NCBI GenBank assembly: GCA_963691815.1
Contig: OY829657.1
Span: 29,485,003-29,549,002, forward strand
DNA from: Echiichthys vipera
Taxonomy: Eukaryota > Chordata > Actinopteri > Perciformes > Trachinidae
DNA: 64,000 nucleotides
Reading direction: 5' to 3'
Shown one piece after another: positions 20,658 to 33,555 of the stretch (position 1 is the first letter of the stretch; the number at the start of each line of letters is the position of its first letter). The notes under the pieces were generated by a model that had not been told where the DNA came from, ran no database searches, and saw only the letters and a program-made list of their open reading frames with translations. Position numbers and translations under genes: made by a program.

Positions 20658-23453
20658 CGAACTGCCAACCTCAACAACCTCCGCTCCCCCTCCCCCGCTC
20701 CTCCATCCATCTCCCTTGCGCTACTGAACTGTCGCTCCCTCTCCAACAAATCACCTGTTATATCTGAACTGTTACTGGACAATAACCTCGATCTACTCCT
20801 CCTCTGTGAAACCTGGCAACAGCCGCTGGACTACTACGCTCTCAACCAAGCCACTCCTCCCAACTACAGCTACATCGCCAAACCCCGCCTTTCCGGCAGA
20901 GGGGGAGGCGTTGCCGTTCTCCATAAACAATCCCTGACCATCACTGAACTCAATCTCAACCTCCCATCTATCTCATCCTTCGAACACCTTGCCTTCTCCC
21001 TTCCCAACTCTATCACTGCTGTTCTAATCTACCGTCCCCCGAAGCCACACCCATCTTTTCTCTCTGATCTGTCCGACCTCCTCACTATTGCGTCTTCCCT
21101 CTCTCCCCGCCTCCTACTTACCGGTGACCTGAACATCCACATTGATCAGCCCAACGCCCCACTGACATCTGACTTCCTCTCTCTTCTTGACAGTTTCCAC
21201 CTAACCCAACATATTGACTTCCCCACCCATACCAAAGGCCACATCCTCGACATCGTCTGCTCTGCCTCCCTCCCCGTCTCTAGCCCACATCCCCTCCCCT
21301 TTCCCCTCTCTGATCACCTTTGCATCATCTTCTCCGCCCCTCTACCCTCCCCCCACAATCCCAAAAAGCGTGCCATCTCCTACCGTAACATCAAATCAGT
21401 CAATCCACTCTCCCTCTCCCAGCTCATATCCTCTGCCTTCCCCCCCGACTCTGCCCCCTCTTCCCCTGATGACTACGCCACCATGCTCAACTCCATCCTT
21501 TCTGACTCACTTGACTCCCTTGCCCCCTGGAAAACATCCTCTGTCTCATTCACCCGCTCTGCCCCCTGGTACACCCCCGAACTCCGCACCATGAAACAGA
21601 CCGGCCGACAAATCGAACGACTCCTCAAACGAACCCACCTCACCGTTCACGCTGAAGCCTACAAACACCACATCTCCTCCTACCGTGATGCTCTCCAAGC
21701 TGCCAAATCCGCCCACTTCTCCACCCTCATCAACAGCACCAACAGGAACCCCCGCATCCTGTTCTCCACCGTCAACAAACTGCTCCGGCCGCCAGACCAT
21801 AACCCTGCCTCGTCACCCGACATCTGCAACTCTTTCCTCCTCGCCTTTAACAATAAAATCTCCCAAATCAACAGCTCCCTGACTGCCACTGTTGGCAACT
21901 CCTCCACCAACACCATCCCAGTCCCCTCCCCCCTCCCTGACCACCCACCCCCCCCTTCTCTCACTGCCTTCTCCCCCATCGACCCCTCCTACATCTTAGA
22001 CATCATCTCTGCGTCCAAAACAACCACCTGCTCCCTTGACCCCCTACTAACAGCTCTAACCAAGGCCTGCCTCCCCGTCCTCATCCCCCACCTCACCACC
22101 CTCTTCAACCAGTCTCTGTCCCTTGGTCTTGTTCCCTCCACCTACAAACTTGCCTCCATCACCCCCATCCTTAAAAAGCCCACCCTTGATCCAGCTAACC
22201 TCTCCAACTACCGTCCTATCTCCAACCTGCCGTTCTTCTCCAAAACTCTGGAACGCATTGTCACCGCCCAACTTCACACCCACCTCCAGTCAAACAACCT
22301 CTACGAACCCCTCCAATCCGGTTTCCGCCCACTTCACAGCACCGAAACTGCCCTTGTCAAAGTTGTCAATGACCTCCTCACCTCTGCAGACTCCGGTGCC
22401 CTCAACATCCTGCTACTACTCGACCTCAGCGCAGCCTTCGATACTATCAATCATTCCATCCTCCTCGAAAGGCTGCGCCAGCAGGGTGTTGAGGGCACTG
22501 CCCTCGACTGGCTCACCTCCTACCTCACCGAAAGGCAACAGTTTGTCTCCCTCTCCGGCCACACATCCACCCTCTCTCCTGTTTCGCAGGGGGTCCCTCA
22601 GGGCTCAGTCCTTGGCCCCCTTCTCTTCATCTGCTACCTATCCCCCCTTGGTCACCTCATCCGCTCACTCAACCTCGATTTCCACTGCTATGCTGACGAC
22701 ACCCAGATCTACATCCGCTCCAAACCCACCCAAAATCTTCCACTCAACCACATTGAAACCTGCATTTCTGCAATAAAAACATGGCTGTCCCAGAACTTCC
22801 TCAAACTCAACAGTGACAAAACAGAACTCCTCCTCATTGGCACCAAATCCACTTTAAACAAAACCGGACCCATCTCACTTACCATTGACAGCTCAATCAT
22901 TTCTCCCTCCCCCCTTGCACGCAACCTTGGTGTTATCCTGGACCCCACGCTCTCCTTTGATCCCCACGTCCGCTCCATTGTCAAGACCTCCTACTTCCAC
23001 CTCCGCCGCATCGCCAAAATCAGACACTGCCTCTCCCCCCCTGCCGCTGAATCCCTCATCCACGCCTTCATCTCCTCACGTCTTGACTACTGCAATTCCC
23101 TCCTCACTGGCATCACCTCCCATTCCCTCCATAGACTCCAAATGGTCCAGAACTCTGCTGCTCGCCTCCTCACTCACACCCGCTCCCGTGAACACATCCC
23201 CCCCATTCTCTACACCCTCCACTGGCTCCCGATCAAACAACGCATCGACTTCAAAATACTCCTCCTAACCTTCAAAGCTCTCCACCATCTGACACCACCC
23301 TACCTCTCTGACCTCCTTACCCCCCACCGCCCCTCCCGAGCCCTCCGATCCTCCTCCTCCCTAACTCTGACCATGCCACCTTCCAAACTCAAAACCTTCG
23401 GACACAGAGCTTTCTCTAGAACTGCACCCCGACTCTGGAACTCTCTCCCCTAG
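20658..23453 (+). pseudogene. LINE B ORF2 endonuclease-RT, copy 1, premature stop
   Basis: Open from after the second C tract (16 C here) to TAG at 23451-23453. It carries the endonuclease motifs LLNCRSLSNKS, CETW, RGGGVAVL, IYRPP, GDLNIHI and THTKGHILDIV and the RT motifs SNYRPISNLPFFSK, LHSTETALVK, DLSAAFDTINHS, QGVPQGSVLGPLLF and CYADDTQIYI. The stop replaces a Gln codon (CAG in copy 3) in NSLPQPIRD, removing the last approximately 33 residues. C-tract length puts the upstream coding sequence out of frame. Confidence 0.85.
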
Positions 23454-23911
23454 CCCATCCGCGACTCTCCATCACTCACAACATTTAAATCCCGTCTAAA
23501 AACCTTCCTTTTCTCACAAGCCTACAACCTCCCCTACCCATAACTACATTCACTCCTGGCCTCTCCCCCCGAACCCCCCCCCCCCACCCTCCGTCCGCTC
23601 TCCTCACCCATTCAGCCCCTCCCCCTGACCCCCCCCCAAAATTACAAAGTAACTAGCCAGGGCAATCTACAAAACATGCACAGCAGTTAACAAACATGAC
23701 AAAATAGCATATATAACATCATTTAGAAAACATCATTCAAGACGCAAGACACATCGCACCACAGCATGCAAAGCAGAAGCTCAAATACAAAATGCATGCA
23801 ACACGATAAAAACAAGACCACAATAAGACAGCACGCAGTAAAAGAGAAGAAAGAGAAGAGGGCTACAGGTTCAGCACAGACGGACCGAGGACAGGTAGGT
23901 GTAATCAAGTG

Positions 23912-25943
23912 TTAATGCTGACAGAGCTGAGCACCAATTAACCATCTCTTCAAATGAGCTCTGAATATACTATAGCTATTCAGGTCTCTAATAGGTGCTG
24001 GGATGGAATTCCATTGTAGTGCAGCTCTAACAGAGAATGTGGACTGACTAAAATAACTTATCCTAAGTGGAATAATACAGTCTCCTCTTGCTGCACCTCT
24101 TATGAACCCATATGCAGTTGTTCTTATGTTGACGAACTGTCTGAGCGGAGGAACCATGTATAATCTTGTACATAAGACAAGTATTTACATATTTAATCAA
24201 ATTGTCCCAACTCACCAGGTTATATTTTCTTAATATAGATACGACAGAGCCTGACCAATAAGAGCTTTGTACGTAAGGAGAAGGATTTTAAATTATATTC
24301 TAGATTTGACAGGTAGCCAGTGCAGAGAAGCTAATACAGGAGAAATATGTTCTCTTCTATTTGTTTTAGTTAGTACACGAGCTGCAGCATTTTGGACCAA
24401 CTGGATACTCTTAACAGACTTATTGCAGCAGCCTGATAATAAGGAGTTGCAATAGTCCAGCCTAGAAGTAACAAATGCATGGACAAGTTTCTCTGCATCT
24501 TTCTGAGACACAATGTTCCTAATTTTTGCAATATTACGCAGGTGAAAATATGCAGTCCTTGTTGTTAGTTTTATGTGAGAATAGCAAAGATAACACCCAG
24601 ATTCCTTACTGTGGGGCTGGAGGACAACACAACATCATCCAGAGTAACAATGTCTTTAGCTATTGAGTTTCGGAGGCCTTTGGGGCCAAGTACAATAACT
24701 TCAGTTTTGTCTGAGTTTACATCAGAAAATTGCAGGTCATCCAGCTTTTTATTTCCTTAATGCACATTTAAAGTTTATCTAACTGATGGGTTTCTTCTGG
24801 TTTGATCGACAAATATAATTGTGTATCATCAGCATAACAATGAAAATTTATGGAGTGCTTCCTTATAATATTTCCTAAGGGAAGCATATATAAGGTGAAA
24901 AGAATCGGTCCAAGGACAGAACCCTGTGGGACTCTGTGACTAACTTTAGTGTGCATGGAGGATTTGTCATTAACATGTACAAACTGAGATCTATCTGATA
25001 AATATGACTTAAACCAGCTCGGTGCCGTGCCTTTAATGCCAATTAGATGCTCCAGTCTCTGTAGCAGGATGTGATGGTCAATAGTGTCGAAGGCCGCACT
25101 AAGATCTAGTAAAACAAGCACAGAGACAAGTCCTTTGTCTGAAGCTATTAGAGATTGTTAGTCATTTTCACCAGTGCTGTCTCAGTGCTATGATTTGCTC
25201 TAAATCCTGACTGGAAATCCTCAAATATCTCATTATTATATAAAAAGTCACACAACTGATTGGCAACTAATTTCTCGAGGATCTTAGAGAGAAAAGGAAG
25301 GTTAGATATAGGTCTATAGTTGGCTAGTACCTCAGGATCAAGACTGGGCTTTTTAAGAAGAGGTTTAATTACAGCTACTTTAAAAGACTGTGGTACATAA
25401 CCTGCTGATAAAGACATGTTGTTCTTATTCTCCTCTATTAAAGATGAGTAATAGGCTGCTCTGGCATTACGGAGGTCCTTCCTATAGGTTATAAGACTTT
25501 CTTGCCAAACTAAGTGAGATTCCTTCAGTTTAGTGGAGCGCCATTTACTTTCCAACTTTCGCGATATTTGTTTTAATTCACGGGTTTGTGAGTTATACCA
25601 CGGAGCTAACTTCCTCTGTTTTATTATCTTCTTTTTTAAAGGAGCAACAGAGTCGAGTGTTGTTCTTAGAGAGCCTGCAACACTGTCAACAATGTGATCA
25701 ATTTCAGAGAAACTAACGTTAGTGCAGGATTCTTGAATATTAGGATAAGGCATTAAAGTAAATGCAGATGGAATCGCTTCCTTAAATTTAGTTATAGCAC
25801 TATCAGATAAACATCTAGTGTAGACACTTTAACCCAGAGGTGAGTAGTCCTGTAATATGAATTCAAAAGTTATTAAATAATGGTCTGATAAAATAGGATT
25901 CTGTGGAAAGACTATTAAGTCATTAATTTCCACACCATAAGCC
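23912..25943 (-). pseudogene. LINE A ORF2 3' half, array copy 2, with in-frame deletion
   Basis: Same pieces as copy 1: 25829-25943 endonuclease end, 25148-25753 linker joined to early RT (201 codons instead of 319), 24768-25121 RT core with YADD, 24293-24511 and 23912-24157 C-terminal parts. The linker frame ends in EENKNN and continues directly with MSLSAGYVPQSFK because of the 118-codon deletion. Confidence 0.85.
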
Positions 25944-26764
25944 AAAACAAACTTCTCGCGAGATGTTTCGTCCGGGTTAGAGCACTGCTGGCGTCTGGCT
26001 TGTTGACTGCCGCTTCTATCCCTGTCTCCGTCCAACGTTTTTCGTGTCTATCTGTCTCTTCTTTCTTTGTTTTATTTTTATCCCCTCGTCTCAGTGTCAG
26101 TTTAGCTGTCCAACCGCCGCGTCTCTCACCTCATCTCGCCTCCCCGCAGTTCTGCTTGCTTCCCCCCACTCCCGGATTACCAGCTGTGTTAGCCAGCTAG
26201 CTAACTGCCAGCCGGCTAAACGTCCTCCACCACTGGACCTATCCGCTTCTCCTCCACTGGATCTCCCCGTGTCTCCGAGTGTGCGGCTCGCTCGCTCACC
26301 CTGGACCTGGCTCCGCTCGTTTCCCTCACCCGCTCCTACGCTCCCGGACTATCAGCTGTGCTAGCCGGCTAGCTAGCTCTGCCTCTGGATTTATCTGTGT
26401 CGCCTTCACTTCGTCTGCCTGTGTCTCTCTGTCTGTGTGGACCGCCTGCTCTGGACCTGGGTGAGTAAGTCGTGTGTTTGTGGTGGTGATTGTGGCAACC
26501 TGTGACCGTCCCGCTACGTCTGCTGCTAATAACATTAGCCACACTCCCTGCCAGTCCGTCCGACGCAGCTTAGCTGAGTGCCCCGCTAAAAACATTAGCT
26601 CAGCTGTGTAGCTATCTTGCCGGCGTTCAGGGGGGGAACCCCCACTCCCTTCCTGCTCGTCAGCGGTAGCCTAGCTGTGTGCCTAGCTTATCACCACCAA
26701 GCAGGCGTACCTGGGGGGAATCCCCATTCTCCATCAGCTCGCCTGGCTAACTGCTGACACGGCA

Positions 26765-27115
26765 ATGTGGGCTCTGCCTACCGCCCGGGAACGGTCCGGG
26801 CCAACCAACACCACCCATTCCACCGACTTCAACCCCTGGTTCACTGCTGCGCCCACACAACTCACTGCCTACCAGCTTCTAGCTACCCAGATGCTAGCCA
26901 CTGCCAACATCCTACCTCGCCTCCTTTCACCAATACTGACCCATCTACACCCTGGATCTTCACTTCTGCTACTTCACACTCTCTCGACCCTTTCCTCCAC
27001 TCCACCAACTCCTCCCCCTCTCACCTACACTGCTGCCGATCTCCACCGCCTCAACAACAACCATCGCCTTCCTGCTGCTGCTGCCACTGCAGCCAGCAGC
27101 CAGGATCCACGGTAA
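26765..27115 (+). CDS. LINE B short upstream ORF (116 codons), copy 2
   Basis: Identical in length to the frame in copies 1 and 3, starting MWALPTARERSG and ending before the C tracts (11 C, then 14 C without the interrupting G). Function unknown. Confidence 0.4.
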   Translation: MWALPTARERSGPTNTTHSTDFNPWFTAAPTQLTAYQLLATQMLATANILPRLLSPILTHLHPGSSLLLLHTLSTLSSTPPTPPPLTYTAADLHRLNNNHRLPAAAATAASSQDPR

Positions 27116-27224
27116 TCGCCGCTTCATCCACCGAGGCCCTGGCCCCCCCCCCCGCAACCATCACCTCCCCGCTGGCTCACCTATCCCCTCATTCTGGATT
27201 AACTCTCCCCCCCCCCCCCCGCTC

Positions 27225-30200
27225 CCACTTCCCGAACTGCCAACCTCAACAACCTCCGCTCCCCCTCCCCCGCTCCTCCATCCATCTCCCTTGCGCTACT
27301 GAACTGTCGCTCCCTCTCCAACAAATCACCTGTTATATCTGAACTGTTACTGGACAATAACCTCGATCTACTCCTCCTCTGTGAAACCTGGCAACAGCCG
27401 CTGGACTACTACGCTCTCAACCAAGCCACTCCTCCCAACTACAGCTACATCGCCAAACCCCGCCTTTCCGGCAGAGGGGGAGGCGTTGCCGTTCTCCATA
27501 AACAATCCCTGACCATCACTGAACTCAATCTCAACCTCCCATCTATCTCATCCTTCGAACACCTTGCCTTCTCCCTTCCCAACTCTATCACTGCTGTTCT
27601 AATCTACCGTCCCCCGAAGCCACACCCATCTTTTCTCTCTGATCTGTCCAACCTCCTCACTATTGCGTCTTCCCTCTCTCCCCGCCTCCTACTTACCGGT
27701 GACCTGAACATCCACATCGATCAGCCCAACGCCCCACTGACATCTGACTTCCTCTCTCTTCTTGACAGTTTCCACCTAACCCAACATATTGACTTCCCCA
27801 CCCATACCAAAGGCCACATCCTCGACATCGTCTGCTCTGCCTCCCTCCCCGTCTCTAGCCCACATCCCCTCCCCTTTCCCCTCTCTGATCACCTTTGCAT
27901 CATCTTCTCCGCCCCTCTACCCTCCCCCCACAATCCCAAAAAGCGTGCCATCTCCTACCGTAACATCAAATCAGTCAATCCACTCTCCCTCTCCCAGCTC
28001 ATATCCTCTGCCTTCCCCCCCGACTCTGCCCCCTCTTCCCCTGATGACTACGCCACCATGCTCAACTCCATCCTTTCTGACTCACTTGACTCCCTTGCCC
28101 CCTGGAAAACGTCCTCTGTCTCATTCACCCGCTCTGCCCCCTGGTACACCCCCGAACTCCGCACCATGAAACAGACCGGCCGACAAATCGAACGACTCCT
28201 CAAACGAACCCACCTCACCGTTCACGCTGAAGCCTACAAACACCACATCTCCTCCTACCGTGATGCTCTCCAAGCTGCCAAATCCGCCCACTTCTCCACC
28301 CTCATCAACAGCACCAACAGGAACCCCCGCATCCTGTTCTCCACCGTCAACAAACTGCTCCGGCCGCCAGACCATAACCCTCCCTCGTCACCCGACATCT
28401 GCAACTCTTTCCTCCTCGCCTTTAACAATAAAATCTCCCAAATCAACAGCTCCCTGACTGCCACTGTTGGCAACTCCTCCACCAACACCATCCCAGTCCC
28501 CTCCCCCCTCCCTGACCACCCACCCCCCCCTTCTCTCACTGCCTTCTCCCCCATCGACCCCTCCTACATCTTAGACATCATCTCTGCGTCCAAAACAACC
28601 ACCTGCTCCCTTGACCCCCTACTAACAGCTCTAACCAAGGCCTGCCTCCCCGTCCTCATCCCCCACCTCACCACCCTCTTCAACCAGTCTCTGTCCCTTG
28701 GTCTTGTTCCCTCCACCTACAAACTTGCCTCCATCACCCCCATCCTTAAAAAGCCCACCCTTGATCCAGCTAACCTCTCCAACTACCGTCCTATCTCCAA
28801 CCTGCCGTTCTTCTCCAAAACTCTGGAACGCATTGTCACCGCCCAACTTCACACCCACCTCCAGTCAAACAACCTCTACGAACCCCTCCAATCCGGTTTC
28901 CGCCCACTTCACAGCACCGAAACTGCCCTTGTCAAAGTTGTCAATGACCTCCTCACCTCTGCAGATTCCGGTGCCCTCAACATCCTGCTACTACTCGACC
29001 TCAGCGCAGCCTTCGATACTATCAATCATTCCATCCTCCTCGAAAGGCTGCGCCAGCAGGGTGTTGAGGGCACTGCCCTCGACTGGCTCACCTCCTACCT
29101 CACCGAAAGGCAACAGTTTGTCTCCCTCTCCGGCCACACATCCACCCTCTCTCCTGTTTCGCANNNNNNNNNNNNNNNNNNNNNNNNNNNNNNNNNNNNN
29201 NNNNNNNNNNNNNNNNNNNNNNNNNNNNNNNNNNNNNNNNNNNNNNNNNNNNNNNNNNNNNNNNNNNNNNNNNNNNNNNNNNNNNNNNNNNNNNNNNNNN
29301 NNNNNNNNNNNNNNNNNNNNNNNNNNNNNNNNNNNNNNNNNNNNNNNNNNNNNNNNNNNNNNNTCCTGTTTCGCAGGGGGTCCCTCAGGGCTCAGTCCTT
29401 GGCCCCCTTCTCTTCATCTGCTACCTATCCCCCCTTGGTCACCTCATCCGCTCACTCAACCTCGATTTCCACTGCTATGCTGACGACACCCAGATCTACA
29501 TCCGCTCCAAACCCACCCAAAATCTTCCACTCAACCACATTGAAACCTGCATTTCTGCAATAAAAACATGGCTGTCCCAGAACTTCCTCAAACTCAACAG
29601 TGACAAAACAGAACTCCTCCTCATTGGCACCAAATCCACTTTAAACAAAACCGGACCCATCTCACTTACCATTGACAGCTCAATCATTTCTCCCTCCCCC
29701 CTTGCACGCAACCTTGGTGTTATCCTGGACCCCACGCTCTCCTTTGATCCCCACGTCCGCTCCATTGTCAAGACCTCCTACTTCCACCTCCGCCGCATCG
29801 CCAAAATCAGACACTGCCTCTCCCCCCCTGCCGCTGAATCCCTCATCCACGCCTTCATCTCCTCACGTCTTGACTACTGCAATTCCTCCTCACTGGCATC
29901 ACCTCCCATTCCCTCCATAGACTCCAAATGGTCCAGAACTCTGCTGCTCGCCTCCTCACTCACACCCGCTCCCGTGAACACATCCCCCCCATTCTCTACA
30001 CCCTCCACTGGCTCCCGATCAAACAACGCATCGACTTCAAAATACTCCTCCTAACCTTCAAAGCTCTCCACCATCTGACACCACCCTACCTCTCTGACCT
30101 CCTTACCCCCCACCGCCCCCTCCGAGCCCTCCGATCCTCCTCCTCCTAACTCTGACCATGCCACCTTCCAAACTCAAAACCTTCGGACACAGAGCTTTCT

Positions 30201-30331
30201 CTAGAACTGCACCCCGACTCTGGAACTCTCTCCCCCCAGCCCATCCGCGACTCTCCATCACTCACAACATTTAAATCCCGTCTAAAAACCTTCCTTTTCT
30301 CACAAGCCTACAACCTCCCCTACCCATAACT
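27225..30331 (+). pseudogene. LINE B ORF2, copy 2, broken by gap and frameshifts
   Basis: The endonuclease and first half of the RT are open from about 27225 to the gap at 29164. After the gap the RT core (GVPQGSVLGP, YADD) is present, but a C is missing in GCAATTCCTCC near 29884, another in CTCCTCCTAAC near 30146, and an extra C sits before AGCCCATCC near 30238, so the C-terminal part is split over three frames. All the shifts are single bases in or beside homopolymers, so sequence error is as likely as true decay. Confidence 0.8.
29164..29363. other. Assembly gap of 200 N
   Basis: Exactly 200 N. The 12 bases before it (TCCTGTTTCGCA) are repeated immediately after it, and that sequence occurs once in the other two copies, so the true gap is probably an unmerged 12 bp overlap. 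Confidence 0.95.
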
Positions 30332-30698
30332 ACATTCACTCCTGGCCTCTCCCCCCGAACCCCCCCCCCCACCCTCCGTCCGCTCTCCTCACCCATTCAG
30401 CCCCTCCCCCTGACCCCCCCCCCAAAATTACAAAGTAACTAGCCAGGGGCAATCTACAAAACATGCACAGCAGTTAACAAACATGACAAAATAGCATATA
30501 TAACATCATTTAGAAAACATCATTCAAGACGCAAGACACATCGCACCACAGCATGCAAAGCAGAAGCTCAAATACAAAATGCATGCAACACGATAAAAAC
30601 AAGACCACAATAAGACAGCACGCAGTAAAAGAGAAGAAAGAGAAGAGGGCTACAGGTTCAGCACAGACGGACCGAGGACAGGTAGGTGTAATCAAGTG

Positions 30699-32734
30699 TT
30701 AATGCTGACAGAGCTGAGCACCAATTAACCATCTCTTCAAATGAGCTCTGAATATACTATAGCTATTCAGGTCTCTAATAGGTGCTGGGATGGAATTCCA
30801 TTGTAGTGCAGCTCTAACAGAGAATGTGGACTGACTAAAATAACTTATCCTAAGTGGAATAATACAGTCTCCTCTTGCTGCACCTCTTATGAACCCATAT
30901 GCAGTTGTTCTTATGTTGACGAACTGTCTGAGCGGAGGAACCATGTATAATCTTGTACATAAGACAAGTATTTACATATTTAATCAAATTGTCCCAACTC
31001 ACCAGGTTATATTTTCTTAATATAGATACGACAGAGCCTGACCAATAAGAGCTTTGTACGTAAGGAGAAGGATTTTAAATTATATTCTAGATTTGACAGG
31101 TTAGCCAGTGCAGAGAAGCTAATACAGGAGAAATATGTTCTCTTCTATTTGTTTTAGTTAGTACACGAGCTGCAGCATTTTGGACCAACTGGATACTCTT
31201 AACAGACTTATTGCAGCAGCCTGATAATAAGGAGTTGCAATAGTCCAGCCTAGAAGTAACAAATGCATGGACAAGTTTTCTCTGCATCTTTCTGAGACAC
31301 AATGTTCCTAATTTTTGCAATATTACGCAGGTGAAAATATGCAGTCCTTGTTGTTAGTTTTATGTGAGAATAGCAAAGATAACACCCAGATTCCTTACTG
31401 TGGGGCTGGAGGACAACACAACATCATCCAGAGTAACAATGTCTTTAGCTATTGAGTTTCGGAGGCCTTTGGGGCCAAGTACAATAACTTCAGTTTTGTC
31501 TGAGTTTACATCAGAAAATTGCAGGTCATCCAGCTTTTTATTTCCTTAATGCACATTTAAAGTTTATCTAACTGATGGGTTTCTTCTGGTTTGATCGACA
31601 AATATAATTGTGTATCATCAGCATAACAATGAAAATTTATGGAGTGCTTCCTTATAATATTTCCCTAAGGGAAGCATATATAAGGTGAAAAGAATCGGTC
31701 CAAGGACAGAACCCTGTGGGACTCTGTGACTAACTTTAGTGTGCATGGAGGATTTGTCATTAACATGTACAAACTGAGATCTATCTGATAAATATGACTT
31801 AAACCAGCTCGGTGCCGTGCCTTTAATGCCAATTAGATGCTCCAGTCTCTGTAGCAGGATGTGATGGTCAATAGTGTCGAAGGCCGCACTAAGATCTAGT
31901 AAAACAAGCACAGAGACAAGTCCTTTGTCTGAAGCTATTAGAGATTGTTAGTCATTTTCACCAGTGCCTGTCTCAGTGCTATGATTTGCTCTAAATCCTG
32001 ACTGGAAATCCTCAAATATCTCATTATTATGTAAAAAGTCACACAACTGATTGGCAACTAATTTCTCGAGGATCTTAGAGAGAAAAGGAAGGTTAGATAT
32101 AGGTCTATAGTTGGCTAGTACCTCAGGATCAAGACTGGGCTTTTTAAGAAGAGGTTTAATTACAGCTACTTTAAAAGACTGTGGTACATAACCTGCTGAT
32201 AAAGACATGTTGTTCTTATTCTCCTCTATTAAAGATGAGTAATAGGCTGCTCTGGCATTACGGAGGTCCTTCCTATAGGTTATAAGACTTTCTTGCCAAA
32301 CTAAGTGAGATTCCTTCAGTTTAGTGGAGCGCCATTTACTTTCCAACTTTCGCGATATTTGTTTTAATTCACGGGTTTGTGAGTTATACCACGGAGCTAA
32401 CTTCCTCTGTTTTATTATCTTCTTTTTTAAAGGAGCAACAGAGTCGAGTGTTGTTCTTAGAGAGCCTGCAACACTGTCAACAATGTGATCAATTTCAGAG
32501 AAACTAACGTTAGTGCAGGAGTCTTGAATATTAGGATAAGGCATTAAAGTAAATGCAGATGGAATCGCTTCCTTAAATTTAGTTATAGCACTATCAGATA
32601 AACATCTAGTGTAGACACTTTAACCCAGAGGTGAGTAGTCCTGTAATATGAATTCAAAAGTTATTAAATAATGGTCTGATAAAATAGGATTCTGTGGAAA
32701 GACTATTAAGTCATTAATTTCCACACCATAAGCC
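30699..32734 (-). pseudogene. LINE A ORF2 3' half, array copy 3, extra one-base insertions
   Basis: Same pieces as copy 2. It has one-base insertions not seen in copies 1 and 2: GGTTAGCC near 31101, AGTTTTCTC near 31276, TTTCCCTAAGG near 31662, GTGCCTGTC near 31966. They split the RT core (31618-31911) and the early RT (31948-32544) further. The RT motifs VPQGSVLGP and HSTET remain readable. Confidence 0.8.
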
Positions 32735-33555
32735 AAAACAAACTTCTCGCGAGATGTTTCGTCCGGGTTAGAGCACTGCTGGCGTCTGGCTTGTTGACTG
32801 CCGCTTCTATCCCTGTCTCCGTCCAACGTTTTTCGTGTCTATCTGTCTCTTCTTTCTTTGTTTTATTTTTATCCCCTCGTCTCAGTGTCAGTTTAGCTGT
32901 CCAACCGCCGCGTCTCTCACCTCATCTTGCCTCCCCGCAGTTCTGCTTGCTTCCCCCCACTCCCGGACTACCAGCTGTGTTAGCCAGCTAGCTAACTGCC
33001 AGCCGGCTAAACGTCCTCCACCACTGGACCTATCCGCTTCTCCTCCACTGGATCTCCCCGTGTCTCCGAGTGTGCGGCTCGCTCGCTCACCCTGGACCTG
33101 GCTCCGCTCGTTTCCCTCACCCGCTCCTACGCTCCCGGACTATCAGCTGTGCTAGCCGGCTAGCTAGCTCTGCCTCTGGATTTATCTGTGTCGCCTTCAC
33201 TTCGTCTGCCTGTGTCTCTCTGTCTGTGTGGACCGCCTGCTCTGGACCTGGGTGAGTAAGTCGTGTGTTTGTGGTGGTGATTGTGGCAACCTGTGACCGT
33301 CCCGCTACGTCTGCTGCTAATAACATTAGCCACACTCCCTGCCAGTCCGTCCGACGCAGCTTAGCTGAGTGCCCCGCTAAAAACATTAGCTCAGCTGTGT
33401 AGCTATCTTGCCGGCGTTCAGGGGGGGAACCCCCACTCCCTTCCTGCTCGTCAGCGGTAGCCTAGCTGTGTGCCTAGCTTATCACCACCAAGCAGGCGTA
33501 CCTGGGGGGAATCCCCATTCTCCATCAGCTCGCCTGGCTAACTGCTGACACGGCA

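Larger units (their letters stand above)
16706..23637. repeat. Tandem segmental unit 1 (A 3' half plus B), 6932 bp
   Basis: Runs from AAAATTACAAAGTAAC at 16706 in the LINE A 3' UTR to the C run before 23638. The same A sequence then restarts at 23638 directly after the C run. Unlike units 2 and 3 it keeps a 354 bp segment at 18489-18842. Confidence 0.95.
19373..23637 (+). mobile_element. LINE B, array copy 1 (3' end missing)
   Basis: Starts directly after the AAAACAA target sequence with ACTTCTCGCGAGATG. A 5' region of about 815 bp precedes a 116-codon ORF at 20187-20537 and the endonuclease-RT frame. The copy ends in the C run of the 3' UTR because the next tandem unit begins there; the ATT-rich terminal tail seen after copy 3 is absent. 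Confidence 0.9.
23638..30423. repeat. Tandem segmental unit 2, 6786 bp including a 200 N gap
   Basis: Same structure as unit 1 but with the 354 bp deletion in the LINE A part. Subtracting the 200 N and the 12 bp duplicated at the gap edges gives 6574 bp, close to 6584 for unit 3 and 6578 for unit 1 minus the 354 bp segment. Confidence 0.95.
25951..30423 (+). mobile_element. LINE B, array copy 2, containing assembly gap
   Basis: Begins after AAAACAA at 25944-25950. Structure as copy 1. It contains a 116-codon ORF at 26765-27115, the endonuclease-RT frame, an N gap, and several one-base indels after the gap. Confidence 0.9.

Noticed and set aside
22123..22776. 217-codon plus-strand frame rich in Ser and Pro within LINE B RT
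   Set aside because: It is an alternative register of the RT coding sequence with no domain; the RT frame explains the region.
20391..22984. Many antisense frames of 60-130 codons over the LINE B copies (such as those rich in Gly and Val)
   Set aside because: They are shadows on the minus strand of a C-rich coding sequence and recur identically in every array copy.
28058..29563. 501-codon frame spanning the N gap
   Set aside because: It reads through 200 N; the part after the gap is in a different register from LINE B ORF2, so the fusion is an artefact.
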